Positions 5,914-10,713 of a stretch of 10,713 nt of DNA are shown here, in pieces. Where the stretch lies: assembly GCA_000434435.1 (NCBI GenBank), contig FR895607.1, positions 1 to 10,713 on the forward strand, written 5' to 3'. A model generated the notes under the pieces. That model saw only the letters and a list, made by a program, of their open reading frames with translations. It did not search any database and was not told where the DNA came from. Positions within the stretch are counted from its first letter, which is position 1, and the number at the start of each line of letters is the position of its first letter. Source of the DNA: Firmicutes bacterium CAG:475 (lineage in GTDB: Bacteria > Bacillota > Clostridia > Christensenellales > CAG-917). The translations under genes and the position numbers were made by a program.

Positions 5914-8574
5914 TTATTTGTTCTTTCCGCAGCAATTCTTATATTTCAATCCGCTGCCGCACGGACACGGGTCGTTTCTGCCCACTTTTTTGTCCGAACG
6001 CACGCTCTTTTGCGTTGCCGCGATGTTTTGTCTTACGGACGAAGTGGTGCCGTCCTCTCTCTTCTCCACGTGAATTTTGAGGAGAATCGATGCGGTTTCG
6101 GAGTGTATTCTCGACACCATATCTTCAAACATATCCCAGCCTTCCTGGCGGTATGCGATGACGGGGTCTCGTTGTCCGTATCCGCGAAGCCCGATGCCCC
6201 TTCTCAATGCGTCCATAGCGTCGATATGATCCATCCACTTCGAGTCAACCGTCTTTAAGAGCACCACTCTTTCAAGCTCGCCGAAATCGAATCCGTCCGC
6301 TTTGACTCTCTCGATTTTGTCGTTGTAGTCTTTGAGCGCGACTTTCAGAACAGCGTCTTTGAGCTTGTACACGTCAAAGCACGAGCAAAGTTCGGGAGTC
6401 ATAATATTCGTGCCTTGCGGAAGCATCTTTTGTTCGAGAGATTGATTGAACGCAGCGTAATCCCACGTTTGATAATCGGTCTTATAATCGGCATAGTATC
6501 CGATGATTTCTTCTGCAAGATCGTCTATCATATCGAGAATTTGCTCATGCACGTCCATGCCGTCAAGCACTTTTCCTCTCTCTTTGTAGATGATTTCGCG
6601 TTGCGCGTTCATAACGTCGTCGTAGCTCAACACTTGCTTTCTTATAGAGTAGTTTCTGCCCTCGACAAGTCTTTGCGCCTTTTCTATTTGCTTTGTTATG
6701 ATGCCGTTTGAAATGGGTACGTCGTCGCCAAGGTGCATTGTTTCGGCAATGGCTTTCATTCTGTCGCCGCCGAAAATACGCGCGATGTCGTCCTCCATCG
6801 AAATGTAGAACACCGTGCTGCCCGGGTCGCCCTGACGTCCGCTACGGCCTCTCAGCTGGTTGTCGATACGCCTGCTTTCGTGGCGTTCCGTGCCGATGAT
6901 GCGCAAACCGCCGAGTGCGATAACCTTTTCTTTTTCCTCGTCGCAAATCGCCTTAAACGCGTCGTAGTGATGTTTGTACACCTCTTTTGCCGCAATGATC
7001 GCAGGATCCGAACTTGCGTGCGGTGAGGACGCCATTTCTATGACGTCGAGCGGATAACCGTCCTTTTCCATGCGTTGCTTGGTTTGGAAGTCCGCATTGC
7101 CGCCGAGCATAATGTCCGTACCGCGACCTGCCATGTTGGTTGCGATCGTGACGGAGTTGAGCCTGCCCGCTTGCGCGATGATTTCGGATTCTTGCTTGTG
7201 GAACTTTGCGTTCAACACGTTGTGGGGAATACCTTTACGCTTCAAAATATCGCTCAACTGTTCGCTCTTTTCAACGCTTATCGTACCGACGAGGATGGGT
7301 TGCCCCGTTGCGTGATGATCGATGATGTCTTGCACTATTGCAGTGAGTTTTCCGCCGACTTTGGTGTAAATCTGGTCGTGTTCGTCAACACGTCTTGACG
7401 GTTTGTTCGGAGGAATGGTAACGACGTCGAGCGCGTATATACCCTCGAATTCGTCCTCTTCGGTCTTTGCCGTACCAGTCATACCGGCAAGTTTCTTGTA
7501 CATACGGAAAAAGTTTTGGAAAGTGATCGTTGCAAGCGTTTTGTTTTCGCTGCGGATTTGAACGTGTTCTTTCGCCTCGATTGCCTGATGCAAGCCCTCG
7601 TTGTAGCGACGGCCTATCATGATACGACCGGTAAATTCGTCAACGATAAGCACTTCGCCGTCGCTGACGATATAGTCCTTGTCGCGCTTCATAATGAAAT
7701 GCGCTTTCAAAGCCGCTTGTATGTGGTGATAAAGATCGGTGTTTTCAAGATCGGTGAGGTTTGTTACGTGGAAAAATCTTTCAGCCTTTTCGATACCCTG
7801 ATCGGTGAGCATGATAGTCTTTTCTTTTTCCTCGATCGTGAAATCCTCGCCCTCTCTGCATTGACGAGCAAAGTTGTCCGCACTCTTATAAAGTTCGCTG
7901 GACTTTCCTCCTCTGCCCGAAATAATGAGCGGAGTTCTCGCCTCGTCGATAAGAATAGAGTCCACCTCGTCGATGATTGCGTAATTGAGTTCGCGTTGCA
8001 CTTTGTCCGCCTTTCTCACAACCATATTGTCGCGCAAAAAGTCGAAGCCGAGTTCGTTGTTGGTGCAATAGGTTATGTCGCTTTGATACGCCTTTCTCTT
8101 ATCCTCGGTGCTCATTTGCGGCACTACGACGCCGACGGTAAGTCCCAAAAATCTGTATAGTTTTCCCATCCACGCAGCGTCGCGCGTTGCAAGATAATCG
8201 TTGACGGTGACAACGTGTACGCCCTTGCCCGTAAGTGCGTTGAGATATGCCGGGAGCGTCGCCACAAGCGTCTTGCCCTCACCGGTGCCCATCTCTGCGA
8301 TACGGCCTTGATGAAGCGCGATACCGCCTATAAGTTGAACGTGGAAGTGGCGCATGCCGAGCACTCTTTCGCCCGCCTCTCTCACGACTGCGTAAGCGTC
8401 GGGAAGAATATGATCGAGCGTTTCGCCGTTTTCAAGGCGTTTTTTCAAAACGTCGGTTTGCGATGCAAGCGTATCGTCGTCCATAGCCGAGTACTTCAGA
8501 GCGAGAGCTTCGATTTTGTCAGCGATTTTGTCGAGTTTTCTGACCTTAAATTTGTTTTCGTTAAAAAGTGCCAT
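5914..8574 (-). CDS. secA: Preprotein translocase ATPase SecA
   Basis: SecA is the motor that pushes unfolded preproteins through the SecYEG channel at the inner face of the membrane. The product has 886 residues, within the family range. Motifs in order are Walker A MGTGEGKT (95-102), Walker B IIDEVDSILIDEARTPLIISG (starting near 200), the TGTAKTEEDEF stretch, TNMAGRGTDIMLGG, and ERHESRRIDNQLRGRSGRQGD of the second nucleotide-binding fold. The C-terminus carries the SEC-C zinc motif CPCGSGLKYKNCC (Cys870, Cys872, Cys881, Cys882), which in other species contacts SecB or ribosomes. An AAAGGTG site lies just before the ATG at 8572-8574. The gene has its own promoter and a long structured leader, and prfB follows 85 bases downstream. 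It looks like the general SecA, not the shorter accessory SecA2. Confidence 0.98.
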   Translation of the reverse strand: MALFNENKFKVRKLDKIADKIEALALKYSAMDDDTLASQTDVLKKRLENGETLDHILPDAYAVVREAGERVLGMRHFHVQLIGGIALHQGRIAEMGTGEGKTLVATLPAYLNALTGKGVHVVTVNDYLATRDAAWMGKLYRFLGLTVGVVVPQMSTEDKRKAYQSDITYCTNNELGFDFLRDNMVVRKADKVQRELNYAIIDEVDSILIDEARTPLIISGRGGKSSELYKSADNFARQCREGEDFTIEEKEKTIMLTDQGIEKAERFFHVTNLTDLENTDLYHHIQAALKAHFIMKRDKDYIVSDGEVLIVDEFTGRIMIGRRYNEGLHQAIEAKEHVQIRSENKTLATITFQNFFRMYKKLAGMTGTAKTEEDEFEGIYALDVVTIPPNKPSRRVDEHDQIYTKVGGKLTAIVQDIIDHHATGQPILVGTISVEKSEQLSDILKRKGIPHNVLNAKFHKQESEIIAQAGRLNSVTIATNMAGRGTDIMLGGNADFQTKQRMEKDGYPLDVIEMASSPHASSDPAIIAAKEVYKHHYDAFKAICDEEKEKVIALGGLRIIGTERHESRRIDNQLRGRSGRQGDPGSTVFYISMEDDIARIFGGDRMKAIAETMHLGDDVPISNGIITKQIEKAQRLVEGRNYSIRKQVLSYDDVMNAQREIIYKERGKVLDGMDVHEQILDMIDDLAEEIIGYYADYKTDYQTWDYAAFNQSLEQKMLPQGTNIMTPELCSCFDVYKLKDAVLKVALKDYNDKIERVKADGFDFGELERVVLLKTVDSKWMDHIDAMDALRRGIGLRGYGQRDPVIAYRQEGWDMFEDMVSRIHSETASILLKIHVEKREDGTTSSVRQNIAATQKSVRSDKKVGRNDPCPCGSGLKYKNCCGKNK

Positions 8575-8594
8575 ATTTCACCTTTCTATTTATT

Positions 8595-8658
8595 GTGCGC
8601 AAACGCAAGTTCGCACCTAAACAAGTTCGTTATCGTAGCAACGATCATAACCGTTGCT
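8595..8658 (-). promoter_or_regulatory. Structured leader of secA with competing stem-loops
   Basis: The leader between the predicted transcript start near 8700 and the secA ATG contains AGCAACG paired with CGTTGCT (8652-8658 with 8637-8643). An alternative stem ATCGT-TGCT-ACGAT (8632-8645) uses the same bases and cannot coexist with it. A third stem, GTGCG with CGCAC (8612-8616 with 8595-8599), lies just upstream of the ribosome binding site. No U-run follows, so control of translation is more likely than attenuation, if any control exists. Confidence 0.4.
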
Positions 8659-8688
8659 TGCGTATCGCACGCGCGCATAGGCACGCAT
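8617..8688 (-). CDS. Possible 23-codon upstream frame in the secA leader
   Basis: An ATG at 8686-8688 opens a frame that begins MRAYARVRY, ends NELV and stops at TAG (8617-8619). It lies wholly between the predicted promoter and secA. No Shine-Dalgarno is visible before it. The peptide has no signal-like hydrophobic segment and does not resemble the SecM arrest motif. It could be a regulatory leader peptide or a chance frame. Confidence 0.2.
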   Translation of the reverse strand: MRAYARVRYASNGYDRCYDNELV

Positions 8689-8706
8689 ACGCGGTCGTTT
8701 ATACAA

Positions 8707-8734
8707 ATTATATCAAATATAAAAATTATATCAA
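8707..8734 (-). promoter_or_regulatory. Promoter of secA
   Basis: -35 TTGATA (8729-8734), a 16-bp spacer and a perfect -10 TATAAT (8707-8712) preceded by TGA, giving an extended -10. Transcription would start near 8700, leaving a leader of about 125 nt. No terminator separates it from comF, so readthrough from the recD2-comF unit is also possible. Confidence 0.75.
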
Positions 8735-8763
8735 AACAATTCGTATATATCAATCATTCATTG

Positions 8764-9618
8764 TCATTCGACGGGTATTTTCAGCCGCGTAACCGCCGCC
8801 GTAAGCACGCTCACTTCTCTTGCCTTCGCTTTGAGAAGAGTATTTGCACACTCGTTTGCCGTCGCGCCCGTCGTAAAAATATCGTCGACAAGCAAAATCT
8901 TTCTTCCTTTCACCTGCTCGAACACGCATGCAAACGCACCTTCGAGGTTCAATGCCCTATCTTTGCCTTTGAGTTGTTTTTGTTCGGACGTGCTTTTGAT
9001 TTTGACAAGTGCCGGAAGGACGGGGACGTCCAGCCTTTTGCCCACTTCGTTTGCAAGAAGCTCGGCTTGGTTGAAGCCTCTTTTCTTGACTTCGCTCTCC
9101 GTCATCGGTACGAACGTGATAATCTCAGCGTCCATACCGCATTCTAGATACTTGTCCGCCATGAGTGCGCCGAGCGTTTGAGCGATATACGTCTTTTTGC
9201 CGAATTTCAGCTTGTATATCAATCTTTTCACCTCACCGTCGTACACAAGCGGAGAACGATTTTTGACAAAGGAGGATTTCTGATTTTGGCAACGATTGCA
9301 ATAATCGCTTTCGTCTTCGAGCGGAACGCCGCAGTTCAGACAAATATGCCCTTTTGCAAACGGCAATTTCTCCATACACTCCGAGCAAAGCCTGTACCTC
9401 GTGTCCTCCACGAGTTCGTTTCCGCAAGCGTCGCAAGTTATATCGAGAGGATAAAGCGCACCGTCAAACGCATCGAGCATCCTTTTGAACAACGCTTTGA
9501 TTTTTGCAAGTCGAGCGTTTCTTTTTTCTCTCTTTTGCTGCTTTTTATCCTTGACGGATTCGTTTCTATTCTCAATTTCGCTATTGTTGTCCGCATCGAT
9601 ACGGTTTTGCTCAATCAT
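8764..9618 (-). CDS. comF: ComF family protein (ComFC-like phosphoribosyltransferase)
   Basis: ComFC-type proteins combine a zinc-ribbon region with a phosphoribosyltransferase fold. In naturally competent bacteria they are needed for uptake of transforming DNA, but their enzymatic substrate is unclear. The 284 residues show four cysteine pairs, CDAC (62-65), CSEC (78-81), CLNC (93-96) and CNRC (107-110), then YDGEVKRLIYKLKFGKK, VPMTESEVKKRGFNQAELLA (170-189) and the PRPP loop VDDIFTTGAT (244-253). Residues 1-45 form a charged, Lys/Arg/Glu-rich extension, probably flexible or coiled, not seen in typical members. I chose the ATG at 9616-9618, with AAGGCGG just upstream. A GTG at 9622-9624 is the alternative. 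The start overlaps the recD2 stop by 8 bases, implying coupling. The rest of a competence machinery is not in view, so competence cannot be inferred. Confidence 0.92.
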   Translation of the reverse strand: MIEQNRIDADNNSEIENRNESVKDKKQQKREKRNARLAKIKALFKRMLDAFDGALYPLDITCDACGNELVEDTRYRLCSECMEKLPFAKGHICLNCGVPLEDESDYCNRCQNQKSSFVKNRSPLVYDGEVKRLIYKLKFGKKTYIAQTLGALMADKYLECGMDAEIITFVPMTESEVKKRGFNQAELLANEVGKRLDVPVLPALVKIKSTSEQKQLKGKDRALNLEGAFACVFEQVKGRKILLVDDIFTTGATANECANTLLKAKAREVSVLTAAVTRLKIPVE

Positions 9619-10713
9619 ACGCACCGCCTTGCCACTCTTGTTCGATAAGATCGATGAGAAGCGAATATCGTCTTGCGGTTTCGTTGTTTTGAATCATGCG
9701 CGCAACCGTCTTTTTCGCGCCGCTTATGACCACCAGTTTTTTCGCTCTCGTAACGGCGGTGTAAAGCAAGTTTCTCGTTTGCAACATATAGTTTGCGTCA
9801 AGCGCGATGACGACTGCGTCGAACTCGCAGCCTTGCGATTTGTGTATGGTCACGGCATACGCAAGCGTGAGTTGATCGACGTCGCTATATTCGTAAATCG
9901 ACACTTTATCATCGTCAAAACGCACGGTAAACTGCATGATTTGCGTATTTATACTTTCAATCACGCCTATGTCGCCGTTGAATACGCCGCTTCCGCGCAC
10001 GGTCTTGAACCCGTCCGTTTGCGACCATTCCTGCTGATAGTTGTTTTGAAGTTGCATCACTTTGTCGCCTTCGCGATAAATGCAATCGGCGCGCTTGACT
10101 TCTTTCTTATAAGGCGAGGGCGGATTGATGATTTTTTGCAGCTCTCTATTCAGATTTATCGTGCCGGCAACTCCCCTCTTCATCGGGCAAAGCACTTGTA
10201 TTTCGCTTGCGGGGATATTCAAATACTTGGGCAGTCTGCGTGTAACCAGAGCAATTGTATTTTCGCAAATCTCTTCGCTAGTATTCTTTTCCTCAAAGAA
10301 GAAATCGCTGCTCTTGTTGTCGATGTCGGGCATGACGCCGCTGTTGATTTTGTGCGCATTGGTGACGATTTTGCTCTTGTCACCCTGTCGATAAATTTGA
10401 GTGAGATAACTCACGTTGAATTTTCCGCATTTGATGAGATCGTTGAGCACGTTGCCCACGCCCACCGAAGCAAGTTGGTCTTTGTCCCCCACAAGCACCA
10501 ATCGCGAGCCGCGTTCCATTGCGTTGATAAGAGCGGAAAAGACGTATTCGTCCACCATACTGACCTCGTCAACGATGACTACGTCGACAGGCAAGCGCGT
10601 ATTTTCGTTGTAGGTGAAATGACCTTCGCCGTTTTTGTAGTCCAAATCCAGCATACGATGGATAGTTTTCGCTTCTTCGCCCGTTGCCTGCGAAAGTCGT
10701 TTAGCCGCTCTTC
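9611..10713 (-). CDS. recD2: RecD2-type DNA helicase (YrrC-like), 5' part outside the window
   Basis: RecD2 is a superfamily 1B 5'-3' DNA helicase found in bacteria without RecBCD and linked to repair and replication-fork maintenance. The frame is open to the window edge: codons upstream of the internal ATG at 10652-10654 read AAKRLSQATGEEAKTIHR, the family sequence that follows the Walker A motif. So the true start and Walker A lie beyond the right edge. Visible motifs are VDVVIVDEVSMVD (Walker B), LVGDKDQLASVGVGNVL (motif III), the YLTQIYRQ arginine motif, LTLAYAVTIHKSQGCEFD (motif V region) and NLLYTAVTRAKK (motif VI). About 366 C-terminal residues are present. The TGA stop lies inside the start of comF. 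The lack of RecB or RecC genes nearby and the resemblance to YrrC favour RecD2 over RecD. Confidence 0.93.
   Translation of the reverse strand, partial: RAAKRLSQATGEEAKTIHRMLDLDYKNGEGHFTYNENTRLPVDVVIVDEVSMVDEYVFSALINAMERGSRLVLVGDKDQLASVGVGNVLNDLIKCGKFNVSYLTQIYRQGDKSKIVTNAHKINSGVMPDIDNKSSDFFFEEKNTSEEICENTIALVTRRLPKYLNIPASEIQVLCPMKRGVAGTINLNRELQKIINPPSPYKKEVKRADCIYREGDKVMQLQNNYQQEWSQTDGFKTVRGSGVFNGDIGVIESINTQIMQFTVRFDDDKVSIYEYSDVDQLTLAYAVTIHKSQGCEFDAVVIALDANYMLQTRNLLYTAVTRAKKLVVISGAKKTVARMIQNNETARRYSLLIDLIEQEWQGGAYD

Noticed and set aside
1..10713. Search for a novel defence, mobile or biosynthetic system, CRISPR, tRNA, riboswitch or insertion sequence.
   Set aside because: All coding space is taken by recognised core genes in one orientation with short gaps. 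No repeats of array type, cloverleafs, transposase motifs or flanking target duplications were seen.

Overview
The window is a run of bacterial housekeeping genes, all read from the minus strand. In transcription order, from the right edge to the left, they are: a recD2-type helicase (5' part cut off by the window edge), a ComF-family phosphoribosyltransferase, secA, prfB (release factor 2), tsaD, an L7Ae-family ribosomal protein, rpsL (S12), rpsG (S7) and fusA (EF-G). No tRNA, rRNA, CRISPR array, insertion sequence, phage gene or defence gene was found. I see no undescribed multi-gene system here. The items worth attention are regulatory-scale.

The gene order points to a Firmicutes/Clostridia-like bacterium: comF near secA, secA directly before prfB, and an L7Ae/YbxF homologue heading the rpsL-rpsG-fusA (str) operon. 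SecA has the SEC-C zinc tail and a Clostridia-like sequence. Intergenic DNA is strongly AT-rich while the coding DNA is moderate in GC. AGGAGG-type ribosome binding sites are strong in the ribosomal genes. The assignment is an inference from synteny and family resemblance.

Layout by region. (1) Positions 9611-10713: recD2, whose last 8 bases overlap the comF start, so these two genes are probably coupled. (2) Positions 8575-8763: the comF-secA gap, with a good sigma-A-type promoter (TTGATA, 16 bp, TATAAT, TG extension) and a structured leader of about 125 nt before secA, containing a possible 23-codon upstream frame. (3) Positions 4719-8574: secA and prfB, 85 nt apart. prfB is read in one continuous frame, without the programmed +1 frameshift found in many bacteria. 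(4) Positions 3541-4594: tsaD, closed by a clear hairpin terminator. (5) Positions 56-3441: the str operon with its own near-ideal -35 box, a hairpin beginning at the predicted transcription start, and then the L7Ae protein, S12, S7 and EF-G with short gaps.

The most striking non-coding signal is an exact 13-nt inverted repeat in the two gaps that flank rpsL. Each arm lies just upstream of a Shine-Dalgarno sequence (rpsL and rpsG). In the mRNA the arms could pair and loop out the whole rpsL coding region.

Functionally the genes cover translation (EF-G, S7, S12, L7Ae protein, RF2), tRNA modification (TsaD, t6A37), protein export (SecA), and DNA repair or competence-type functions (RecD2, ComF).
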